64,000 nt of DNA from Balanoglossus misakiensis (taxonomy: Eukaryota; Hemichordata), in NCBI GenBank assembly GCA_040954595.2, contig CM082576.2, positions 2,108,001-2,172,000 of the forward strand, written 5' to 3'. A program made the position numbers and the translations under genes. The number at the start of each line of letters is the position of its first letter. Within the stretch, counting starts at the first letter, position 1. Positions 50,454 to 64,000 of this stretch are shown piece after piece. The notes beneath the pieces were generated by a model. That model saw only the letters and a list, made by a program, of their open reading frames with translations. It was not told the origin of the DNA and did not search any database.

Positions 50454-51530
50454 TTATGATGTGGAGTGCAATTTGGAGACATCATCTGATGACTTGTGAG
50501 GCCACCATTCTGGTATTGATGCAGTAAGTTCACAAGTACTACCATTATCTGTGGCCACCTGAAGAACATTGTTACTTAGAGCCATCCTTATAAGAGCAAG
50601 TCCATAGATTCCCAAACGGTTCCGGAATTTCCCAGCGTTCTTCCCATCGGCAGTTTTGACAGTTTGCCCACCACTGATGATGCAGTCTCCATGATCACCG
50701 ATCAATTTGACTGGCATGAGCCTCTTTCTGATGACACCGGTGTGGTAAGTCCTTGCCGTGAGCTCCTGGCCTAAATAACAACCTTTACGGAAACTGACCC
50801 CATTCATATAATCCAAGTTGGCCTCCAGAGGGAGAGCGTTCCCCGGTGGTAGATCTTTTACTCCTTCGGATATTCCATGTTTGTATCTGTGTGTGTCATA
50901 AGTATCCAAAGGCTCCTCTGACATGTCCTTGATCTTGTCTGCTACTGAGGTACCCTTTGGAACCACAAGCCTTCGACCAAAGGATGGCACTCGTGGATCT
51001 GCCACAGAAATTGTGGGATTGCCTACAGAAAGATTTGCATCACTGTCAACATCATACACTGCCCATACTTCAAACTCTGAGGAGACGTCTGTGACTTGAA
51101 CCTTTTTACGCAATTTGTAAATTTTCAAGTGTCTCTGTAACTCCACCACAACATCTTTATCACACTCAAGGTAGTACACTGGTGCTGCACTGCCATCGCT
51201 TGGCTCAGTTGCATAAATGATTGCATCATAGAGCACCCTCCCTTGCATGTTCAGTAACATTGTGTAGATCGCCTTCTCTTTCGCCAGCAGGTCCATGTCG
51301 TTTGTGATGAGACCCTGCAGGAGGTTTTCTGAGTCTTTACCACTGATTCTGACCAAGGCTCTGCTGCTCAGATTCGAGCACTTAGCCACCCCAGAACTGG
51401 ATGATGAAAACGATGACGCTCGTCTGATACACACTTTATGTTTTGTCACAGCTCGACACAGAATGCTGTAATTTCTAGCCAGGTGTCCAAATGAGCACCT
51501 GCTGTAGACATACCCGACAATGCCAGACAT
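50454..51530 (-). CDS. IBA57: IBA57, mitochondrial iron-sulfur cluster assembly factor
   Basis: Single-exon frame of 358 aa from the ATG at 51530 (human IBA57 is 356 aa). Codons upstream of 51530 are open but contain no ATG. The diagnostic motif KGCYLGQELTART is present, with GVIRKRL just after it; both define the GcvT-like YgfZ/IBA57 family, with the conserved Cys in KGCYxGQE. The N-terminus is rich in Arg/Ser/Cys with few acids, as expected for a mitochondrial presequence. IBA57 acts late in mitochondrial Fe-S assembly with ISCA1/ISCA2, making [4Fe-4S] clusters for aconitase and lipoate synthase. The lack of introns, while neighbours are intron-rich, could reflect intron loss or an ancient retrocopy. 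Divergent from PSMC6. Confidence 0.94.
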   Translation of the reverse strand: MSGIVGYVYSRCSFGHLARNYSILCRAVTKHKVCIRRASSFSSSSSGVAKCSNLSSRALVRISGKDSENLLQGLITNDMDLLAKEKAIYTMLLNMQGRVLYDAIIYATEPSDGSAAPVYYLECDKDVVVELQRHLKIYKLRKKVQVTDVSSEFEVWAVYDVDSDANLSVGNPTISVADPRVPSFGRRLVVPKGTSVADKIKDMSEEPLDTYDTHRYKHGISEGVKDLPPGNALPLEANLDYMNGVSFRKGCYLGQELTARTYHTGVIRKRLMPVKLIGDHGDCIISGGQTVKTADGKNAGKFRNRLGIYGLALIRMALSNNVLQVATDNGSTCELTASIPEWWPHKSSDDVSKLHSTS

Positions 51531-51688
51531 TGTGGAGCACAAATGTACCTGACAACGCAAATGTTCTGGAAGGATGTCACCAGTTCCCAGCCAAGCCTTT
51601 CTGGGGCCAACAAGTGCAGACGATATAATAGTGCGCCACCACACTGACTTCCTGTCTGGACGGACCCAGAATGCAAAGTAATACCAAC
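51531..51688. promoter_or_regulatory. Bidirectional promoter between IBA57 and PSMC6
   Basis: Only 158 bases separate the two start codons. ACTTCCTG (about 51645-51652) is an ETS-like site and ACCAACATGGCGGC, covering the PSMC6 start, contains a YY1-like motif. There is no TATA box. The layout is typical of housekeeping genes sharing one promoter. Confidence 0.7.
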
Positions 51689-55156
<3,468 letters not shown>

Positions 55157-58100
55157 ACCTTGGAGCATTCTATACATAGGATGTTTTGGGTGGTCTTTGG
55201 AAAAAAGAGGTTCACTCAGAGTGTTACAACAGTAGTGATGTCATTCTTCCCAATTTCAACAATATAACATACAACACAGTACACATAGTTCCAATACGGA
55301 TGACACAAAGGCGCGTTTGGTCTATTTGACCTGCCGAATGTAAAAAGATTTTGTGGTGCATTTACACATGACACATGACAACATTTCTCCACAGGTCATT
55401 CATACCACACATTAAAAAATACAATGAACAAAAACGGGATATGCACTGCAGAGAAAGTTACTTGTGGGCACGGTGCAAACTCAGTTCTGCGGTAGGGTAA
55501 AGCGCGTTTCCATTCAAAGGTGGTGCGTCTCATCAACCATTGAACTGAAAAAAACCCTAAAACTATGTTACAGGTGCATAATAATAATGGGTTATGCACA
55601 AAATATGGCCCTGTACGGACAAGGGCTCAATGAGTGGACGTATTGGATGACGCGGACAGCAAGTCAATTGTGAACAGCGCCCCCATTCACCAGTTTGCCC
55701 CCAGGTTATGAAGTTTGTGTCAATGACCGGTTGGGCCTCCCTCAAGACTGACACTCTGGGATCCATGAACCATCACACTTCTGTAAGGACCTTATCAGTT
55801 CCATTACATATTTTTCAAAATCCCTTTGTGGACCTCTTCTGTGTCATTTGTTTTATTGGTGTTCCATAATTGTAGAAATAAAATCAGCACGGTTTCACCA
55901 ATTTCTGTCATTTCAAATGATAAATTCATTCCCTACTTTGTGTGTGTGGAAATGGATACAGTTTAGTGTTCCTGATTGTCTAGGTCTTGTGCTGATTGTT
56001 TTGGTCTTGCTGCATTTCGTTATTGTCTTATAAGTAACAACTCGGCAAAAAGTAGGAAATTTTTGTCTGTTTGCCTAGTAAAGTTTGTTGGAAATGACAA
56101 AGCTTTACTACTGGTGGTAAGGTTGAAGATATGCATGAAGGACATATATGAATCATCGTCAACTGGATTAAAGTTCAAGCGACTTGTTTTTAATTTAGGA
56201 TGTTGACACCAAAGTTTAGTTCTCTGTGAGAGAGATTACAAATGAGCCATGGACTCTACCCTTCTGACTCATCTTACTGTTATCTGATGAATTATCCGAA
56301 CAGCAAACTGCCATAGTGAGACTTTGCTCTGTAATTGCAATGTTGAAAGCTTGTTTCTACAGGAAACATGGTCAGTTGATCTGGTGGCATGTCATACTTA
56401 GTTTTTGTAAGATTGACCCACAGGCAATGTTCCCCCCCCCCCCCAACAAGTGTCTCTGTAATTATCTAACAAAGTCTCAATGATGGCCTATAGCTGGCAA
56501 AGGTATTCTGCTGATACGTTTGTTGTCAGGGTGATCCATCAGATAAGTGTAAAATTGATATGGTTGTCCCTTTGATGTCACATCAGAGTACACCTGACTC
56601 AGTTGACCCTCTTCTGATATTGACAAACACTTGACAGTAACAGGAAGACAAACAAAATCATCAAAACATTCCCATCAACAACATTGAATTATGTAGTTGG
56701 AGACAGTTGAAACCGGTTGGTTGTGTTGGAGTGTGTGGAAATGTGCATGATGTTTTATATCAGAGTATCTGTATACTGTGCCGCCTCTCGCTCACAATGG
56801 CGCCCTCTATGGTATAGAACTAATGCCACTTCAAGAAAAATTCAACAAGATCCATATGCAGTCATTATTTGCTTTTATTTGCCAGAGACATTTTACAAAA
56901 TTACAAAAAAAGGCAACACAAGTCACAAAGCAAACAATACTAAGTACCTTACTCTCAGAGAAGGTATGGCCATTGTCAAATGTAGCAACACGTGCAAATC
57001 CCATCACCAGTGTAGCCACATGTATCTGTTTATTTATGAAAACATCAAGAAGCACTACCAAAATATTTATGGCAGTGTTTGTTGTGCCGTTGCCACAGAA
57101 ACACCACTTTTATTATATCAAGTCCCTTTGTGATGAGTGCCGTTTTGTTTGGCAGGTTAAAACCTGGTCTCTTCTGCTGATGTCCTAAAAATGACGGGTT
57201 CATGAAATCTTTTGAAGCATTGCTGTGTGGCCAGGCCTCAATTCCGCAGATTACTCATTGCAACACAATGTCCATTACAGATAAAAACACAGTCATAATA
57301 CAAATAATAACATTAACACTAAAGTCTGTTTCCTGTTTGGATGAACTGTCACCTGCACAGTCACAGACAAAACCCCAAAGGACGCAGAAGATTTCATATT
57401 GCTAATCATGATCATCTGCCATGTTTTTTCCCCTAATTCCTTTTTTTCAAATTTTTGAAACAGTCCTGATGCAAATCACAGTGAAAGCTTTGAGATCAGA
57501 ACTGGTGCGCCAAGTGACAGTGTGGAAAGATTGCATATAAATGATCTGGACAGAACTACGATTTTTATTGTTCAGACAAATCTTTCTCTGAACTCAGCAC
57601 AACAGTCACATTACATGTTTGACTTCCAGTTCAAATTGAACAGGTTTTACTAGTATTAGCAAGGCACATTGAAAAGTGAAATGCATACAAGTCTAAAAAA
57701 TAAAGTCCAGGCACTTGGTGTTAAATGCAAACTTTATACATACCACATGTACACACATAGGATACATGTACTATATTGGAGGTTTTGATTTGGTGAATAT
57801 TTTGACCAAAAGTCAAGCACTCTTGTCACATTTGTGGCTGTCCATGAAGTTTAATCCCATTTTCTCACATCCAAATATAGTTAGTTTGCTTATTACACAA
57901 CTACAGTACATTTTTCAAATAAAAACCTCATCAATCGACAGAGAAGTATACTTGAGTATGCAATTCTTACATGTACTGCTTCTGATATAATTTGAATTGA
58001 CTGCATTTGCCAAAAAAGAATATTCAGTTCTTTGTTGGGACGCAACTGATTGTCCTTTCTGAGCTGTGAATGACCACGAAAGTTTATTGCATCCAAGCAT

Positions 58101-59531
58101 TGGATCTTGTATCCAGAACAACAAAAAGGACAACACTGTAAAATCTAGTAAAATGGCAATTGCCATGATTTGGCATCAAACTTGGTGGGCAAAATCTTTC
58201 TAAATTCAGGACACAACATCTAAAATTCCCAAATAATAGTGAATTCCTTATAAGAATTCTTATTCAGTATGTGCAATATTTATCATGATTGTCTTTTATG
58301 TCTTGGATAAATCTCACTGAATGCTGTACACACATTTTTTTGGGGGGTCAAAACCTGGGCAGCCACTGTCCAAAGCCAAGAGTTTGGCGATTTTAGACCA
58401 GTATATCTCTCACACAAATAAACTTTAAACAGGAAAAAAGTGGTGTCCATTCTCGACTTGACTTGTATTTCAAATTCTGATTATCATGACAGAACAGACT
58501 GTCCACACAAGACAGCGCGATGAAATCTGCAGACAGGAGATGATTAGCATTCCAAAGAAATGGCAGCACCACAAGAAACTATTACAGTTGCATAGATAGA
58601 AAAAGACAATATGCAAATAATGAAAAGAGGTCATCTTGATTATCCTCTGGATGTAAGATTGTCACTAGATACAATTGTAAGTTTTTTCTTGATTGTTTTT
58701 GTTTATAAATCAAGGCAACAGTTAAATTATAAATCTTAATGTGGAATGTTTTTTTGTCATGAGTAGAAGCTTAGTTGCCACCTAGGTAAAAGTTGAATGA
58801 GGCATATAATATATTGGAAGGTTTGACCTCTGGCCTCGATGACTCATTGTCATGTGACATGACCAGAATGCTTTGCAATAATTACCTCAGATACTGTAAG
58901 ACACAACACCACTTGAAAAGCTAAAAAATACTGCCAGTCAAATTGCATAATATACAGCTTTGAGAGGATACACCTGGTATTTACATCATATAAAAAAGTC
59001 GCGGCATTTGACAAACAAGTTTCAAATTACAAAGAAACAGATGGCAACTCTGCTTTGGAACTGTTAAAATTTCAAAAAATTATACCAAAAAAATACTGTG
59101 TGTAGACTTTCAAGCAAAGGTAATTATTTCGAAAAGTCCCACAGTAAGATTTAGTTCCATGATGTTCTTCATTTCTTGACTGCACTTTTCCTTATGAACA
59201 AAAAAATGTCATTTTCCACAAAGATTGTCCTCTTCGGTCGTAGGTCACCAAGACAACGATTATCAATGTTTAAGTTCAAGGTCTTGAATTACATCATGGA
59301 TGGATTTGTATTTTCCCACACAGTAAGATCACACAATCACACATCGTGCACAACGACAGACAGAGAATATTATGCAGCTCTGTCTATGACACAGCGCTTC
59401 TTTGGTTTGAAAATGTTCAAAGAACTCCGATGATGTCCCACTTGCAAAGTTTGTTAAGATTTGTCGAGGGGTGTCCCGATTGCCATGTATTAGGGTACCC
59501 CCCAAATGGGAACAGCACCGGGAGAGCGCTA
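55157..59531. other. Intergenic DNA between PSMC6 and the kelch-like gene
   Basis: Holds the PSMC6 3' UTR (candidate AATAAA at 55877-55882) and, on the opposite strand, probably a long 3' UTR of the kelch-like gene. No coding region is recognised. A poly-C tract lies at about 56431-56443. The stretch 55310-55690 is CpG-richer and includes TGTGAACAGCGCCCCC, 14 bases of which also occur at about 45206, so a dispersed repeat is possible. Confidence 0.5.
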
Positions 59532-62463
59532 TCAGAGCTCCGCTAAGCCAAAGTTGCACCGACATGTTGCCATACTGCTGACTGTAGTCCACTTATCAGT
59601 TACGGGATCAAAACATTCTGCTACGTTCAGGTACGACGACCCAGAGTGACCTCCGACTGCGTAAAGCTTGTGGTCCACCACAGCCACACAAAGTCCTGCA
59701 AAATAAAAATATGCAATTCTTTTGTAAATGATTCAGTACTTTGATCTGCAAGTTGCAACTTTGCATCAAAATATTCCCTTCTCTGAAAAGATCTCGTCTT
59801 TTGTCAGTTTATAGATATTATTAATCACCTTCAAAGTATCAGTATATGACATAAAATATTAGCTTGTCCCAGTCATGAAGATACTGACATCAAATGCACT
59901 CATAAATAAAGTGTTGCCTATTTTTAGAATTCTCTAATAAACACCAATTCAGAACAGATGACCTGATAACAGCTGAAAAGTTTATCACAGCCTTCTGACA
60001 GGTTTTTCCAATGTTGGCTGACACCAGTTTCAAACATCACATTCTCAATGTCAAATTTAACCCTTTAACCACCATGGTTTGACCCAAATCCATTGTTGTC
60101 TTTTAAAGTTGGACCTCTACAGAGGGAAAAGGGGGATGAAAGGGTTAAAGCACAACAAATCCAAGGCTCAGAGCTCCCACACATAAAAAAGGGAAAGCTG
60201 GTCTCACCTGTCCTGGGTTTGTCCATGGGCGTCACTGACGTCCACTCATTTCGATGAGGATCGTATCTCTCCACGCTGCTGAGATGCGAGACTCCATTAT
60301 GGCCGCCAACCACATACAGAAACCCGTGAACCACACCAATGCCAAAATTAATCCTCTTATCCGACATCGGGGCCACCATTTCCCAGCTATCCTGGCTGGG
60401 ATCATAACGCTCCACGCTGTGGGGGGGATGATGATAGATGAAGATGTTTGTTAGAGGATCATTAAAAACTGTGTGATATCAAATTTGAAGTGCCGGAAAG
60501 GACGTGAGTGAGCCATATGGCAGAGGAGGTGAATGACCACACAACATGACTTCCTCAGAATCATGCAAGGAATGTTACATTGACCATGTTATAACCTTCC
60601 TTGGGGTTATTCCAGCACACAAGTATTCCGCCATCGCTCTCAATTGTACCATTTTGACATTTCCATTTCAAGTTGTCAATTTCGGCCAATGTGATCAAAT
60701 GAGTATGCTGTAATTTGAACATGTGCCATTTGCACAAAATCTGGAGCATGTTGTAATTTTAATGTGTACTGAAATCACGTCGACACATTAGCACAACACG
60801 CAAAACATCAAATAATAGCCGAAATAAATGATAACGACACGCGATGAAAAGGTTCATAAACTGAAAGCTGAAACCTGATTAAAAATGTTATGTGGGTGCA
60901 GTGTGTGCAGCCACACATTATGCCGTATATCACACAAGATTGAAAGGGACCAACTGTGCAAATGGAGAATTTCATATTATCCATGCCAACATAACGAAAG
61001 GCTGTTCATTTCCATAAGCTATCAAAACCTGTAACTTACTGCAAAACACTTTATTTTATAATCTGATTTATTTATATCATCTGAAATCAGAATGGCTTGA
61101 AATTCATGATCCAATCATGGGGGTTCATGGATAGGTCAGCCAAATACTGTAGTTGATGTATTACGTAAAACAAAATCAGTAAATTCAGCACTGCAGGCAC
61201 TTGTGTTTCGACCTTCAGTGAAAATGGACTGCTAAACCACAGCAAAATGAATAATGTGTACATTAGAATTGTCACATCACCCAAAATGAATCAACAGTGT
61301 CAATTAAGTCAACACAACATCGCAGTCTTCTCTTTTTTTTTAAATGCAGCACCAATTTTTATAACATAATTTACAACCTAATACGTACACGAGCCAACAA
61401 ATCCTGCACAGATTCAAATAGAGATACGAATTAATTCACACTGCCAGTCTCTGTGTAATGCGTTTCTTTATTATTGGTGTCACCACCAATCTGTATCACA
61501 GCCACCAGACATCTAAAAATAGCATCTGCACACAATATCATGTACTTCCCGTCTTCAAATCGGGAGATGTGACTCGACTTCATAATGAGGCACAGACCTG
61601 CAAACTGCATGCATGTCACGCACTGGTCTTTAATCAGTCAACTCATTCACACTTGCCAATGCACCAGTTTATGAAACATCTTTTTTGAGATGCTACTGAA
61701 CACAGTGATTAGCATGTCAATCATTCGGAGACAAAATCTGAATTGGTCAGCCTGTTCCCAGCAGGACAGACACAGCCCGTCAAAAAAATTACATCTATTC
61801 TGAAATGAGTACAGGTAGCTGGTTTGATTGTTGTCGAGTTTTATTAAACAACACCTGGTTGCTTTATTGCCATTTGTCTCAATGTGGTACTTTTTAATAA
61901 AATCTGATTTCCTTTCACTAATCCAGACAGTGTAACAGCAGCTCTTTCGATACATTGTAAGATTCACAAAATATTATACTGATGCAAGGGTTTTTTTGGG
62001 GATAAAAAGTCAAAAGAACAAGAATGTGTACATGTACCTGTTCAAATACGTGGGACCGTACCCACCAACTGCATATATCATACCATCCAGAACAACAGCT
62101 GAAAAACAACTTCGGCTTTTCAGCATTGGAGCTACGAACTTCCACTGGTTGGTCTTGGCGCAATACTTCTCCACACTCCGCAGATAGGTGTCGCTGTCGT
62201 AGCCGCCCATGGCATACAGCTCTCCTTCCAGCACCACGACACTGAGTATACACCGACATGTCTGCATGTTGGCCAGAGAAGTCCAGGTGTTGGTGTCAGG
62301 GTTCCACCTCTCCACGCTGTTGTTATGGAGACGGAGACTGGACCGCATCCCTCCGACCACGTAGAGCTTCCTGTCCAACACGGCACTGCTGCATTCATAT
62401 CGTGGGCAACTCATCGGTGCAACCTCCGTCCATGTGTCATTCTCGGGGAGATACACTTCGACA
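59532..62463 (-). CDS. Kelch-repeat protein (KLHL-type), 3' part only
   Basis: Three exons on the minus strand: 62463-62038, 60416-60208, 59695-59532, with matching phases and a TGA at 59532-59534. They encode the last 265 aa: five kelch blades plus the closing strand of a sixth. Each blade has the double-glycine signature (LYVVGG, LYAMGG, IYAVGG, LYVVGG, LYAVGG) followed by SVERWNPDTNTW-type strands. The last exon ends CRCNFGLAEL. Such propellers bind substrates, usually behind BTB and BACK domains that recruit cullin-3 ubiquitin ligase. No BTB or BACK exon is visible before 64000, so the 5' end lies outside or far upstream. The first exon begins in phase 2. I cannot assign a KLHL number. 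Confidence 0.9.
60059..60146 (+). mobile_element. Small inverted-repeat element (MITE-like), copy B
   Basis: An 88-bp unit from AACCCTTTAACC to GATGAAAGGGTT, inside the last intron of the kelch-like gene. With the adjoining bases both edges read TTAACCC / GGGTTAA, so it is flanked by TTAA on each side if two end bases are counted as target. The inner core ATGGTTTGACCCAAATCCATTG and GTTGGACCTCTACAGAGGGAAA matches copy A closely. No coding capacity. Confidence 0.78.
60417..62037 (-). other. Intron of the kelch-like gene
   Basis: AT-rich 1.6-kb intron between the exons encoding blades 1-3 and blades 4-5. ORFs inside it (for example 60561-60749, 61087-61284 and 61647-61967 minus) have no recognisable similarity and no in-phase splice sites. 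Nothing else was seen. Confidence 0.6.
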
Positions 62464-64000
62464 CTGCCAGGAAAAATAATTCAAAATCTTTCAATCATAT
62501 GATTCTAATTTCAAAATAATAACATCATGCTAAGCAGACACTGGTGGTATTACGTCAAGGATTTTTAACTGAAACAACACATTTTTTAATGAAGTATTTT
62601 TGTTGGCTTATATAGGGCACAATGTGAAACACTGCTTGCTATCTTCTCATGTTCACACACACGATTGCTGTCAATCATTTTGGGGTCCATTTCTTTTGGA
62701 ATTGCAGCTAGAGTACATGCAGTTGGTGTTCAGCTCACTTTACCACATAGCAATGATTTCCAAATGATTTTGTGCGCAAAACCTAATATATCATGAAGGA
62801 TTTGTCTATAGCACACAAACATGACACAACTGATAGTTTTCATTTTTGACAACGTAATCAAGGGAAACTGCTACTGTTATCATCAGAGCCATCTTTAGGG
62901 TCCTGGACTCACAGCAAAAATCACACTGACGAGACAACATATTAGATCAAATAGAAAGTCCCTACTTGTAGAGAAAATGTGAAAAAGCCTCATCAGGTTG
63001 ATCAGCCCACAAGGTGGGATTATGGCCGATTTTCAATGTCCATAAAACTAGACGATCATATGCCAAATGTCTTTTCAAATAAACCCCCATTTCACTTTTA
63101 ACATAATTTCTGCCATCATATTATTATGAATCCATGAGTGCATTTCATTCCAGAGAATCCATTTTTGATTTTTGTTATATATGATAACCATTATATGGGT
63201 TGGAGATTTTCTTTCTATAAAAGATTCATGTCATGTGTACTTTAGCAGATCTTACAAGTATAAAGTCTATGTCCCTTGTCTGTGGTGACTAATGTCTTCA
63301 CGTACCTAATCCATGTCAGGAATTTGAACCAAAAAATTAGCAACCCTTGCAATGAGGGCAGGGTTATGTAACATTATCTCCTCTGTGCTGTGGGGTCAAA
63401 TTATACGATTGACACTCATAACGCAATCTTTTTCACCACTGTTCACGTTGTGAGATGGTGTAGGCGTCTTTCATGATATCACTCTTCGCATTTGAAATCT
63501 TGCAAAACTGAAATCTGACCCGAGGGTGGGCATCAGTGAGAGTGAGACTGCATAAAGACGGTGTACTATTTGGCTCGGCCCACAAGTATCTAAAAATAGT
63601 CTTTCTAATCCTCTCCTTGGCATTTGGTTCTATGGTTCGCACGTGTCAACTGCAGGTTAACTTTATGGTGCTCATCAGGAAAGGATTACAAAAATTCACC
63701 CCTTTCAGCTGAAAAGAACAGTGCCCAAAAGACAAAGTACAACGTGTATCACTCTGTACATTTGGGTGGAAAATACGACAAAAGCAGGGGCCAGGTTTTT
63801 TGGATTGCTTCCAGAATTGCTGCCTACGCTTTATCCAGACCAACATTGAAAATAACCGAGGGACATATTTTTTTCAAAACTATCATCTGACACTTCCCAC
63901 CAGGGCTTTTCTCCCAATCCCCATCACCATGGAGATCTACAACAAACAAGTCATCAAAGCTTTGATGTATCCCAACAGTGCACAGGCCAATCAATAGATT
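62464..64000. other. Probable upstream intron of the kelch-like gene
   Basis: The kelch exon at 62463 starts with a splice acceptor, so this DNA should be intron of the same gene on the minus strand. I looked for BTB/BACK or further kelch motifs and saw none. The ORFs at 63433-63642 (minus) and 63624-63997 (plus) show no family resemblance. Confidence 0.5.

Noticed and set aside
51531-51644. Extra N-terminal 38 codons of IBA57 starting with MWWRT
   Set aside because: The frame opens with GTG, not ATG; starting at the ATG at 51530 gives a length close to human IBA57.
55464-55673. 69-aa ORF downstream of PSMC6
   Set aside because: Begins without ATG, has no similarity, and lies in probable 3' UTR or repeat-derived DNA.
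62464-64000. BTB or BACK exon of the kelch-like gene
   Set aside because: Searched on the minus strand; no BTB motifs or additional kelch double-glycine signatures found.

Overview
This window is nuclear DNA of a bilaterian animal, most likely a marine invertebrate. The genes are split by GT-AG introns, the spacers are AT-rich and full of short repeats, and the encoded proteins resemble vertebrate orthologues strongly enough to name. I cannot fix the phylum; a lophotrochozoan or an invertebrate deuterostome would both fit. Most long ORFs are chance or antisense frames. I rebuilt the genes exon by exon from splice signals, intron phase and remembered family sequence, with no alignment run.

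Layout: (1) 1-6176, no gene recognised. (2) 6177-10852, minus strand: DNA polymerase eta (POLH), ten coding exons, 737 aa, complete. (3) 10853-11840: GC-rich head-to-head promoter with CGCGAGA motifs. (4) 11841-48652, plus strand: one large ASPP-family gene (the TP53BP2/PPP1R13B type), twelve coding exons, 1432 aa, with introns of 7.9 kb and 15.6 kb. The 15.6-kb intron holds one convincing and two weaker candidate alternative first exons. All are phase 0 and all would remove the N-terminal ubiquitin-like domain. The 3.3-kb intron before the SH3 exons holds a promoter-like block, a 348-bp foldback, a degenerate tandem repeat, two small unrecognised ORFs and a pair of diverged direct repeats. 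(5) 50454-51530, minus: intronless IBA57. (6) 51689-55156, plus: proteasome ATPase PSMC6/Rpt4, eleven coding exons, 390 aa, sharing a 158-bp promoter with IBA57. (7) 59532-62463, minus: the 3' part of a kelch-repeat (KLHL-type) gene whose 5' exons lie beyond the window.

The named genes are ordinary cellular ones: translesion synthesis, p53/PP1-linked apoptosis control, mitochondrial Fe-S assembly, proteasome, and a probable ubiquitin-ligase adaptor. They are not an operon; the only visible functional coupling is two head-to-head promoters. The less ordinary content is non-coding: a small inverted-repeat element family with four copies, a perfect 26-bp hairpin flanked by an 11-bp direct repeat in POLH intron 1, the composite block in ASPP intron 10, and the multiple-promoter structure of ASPP.
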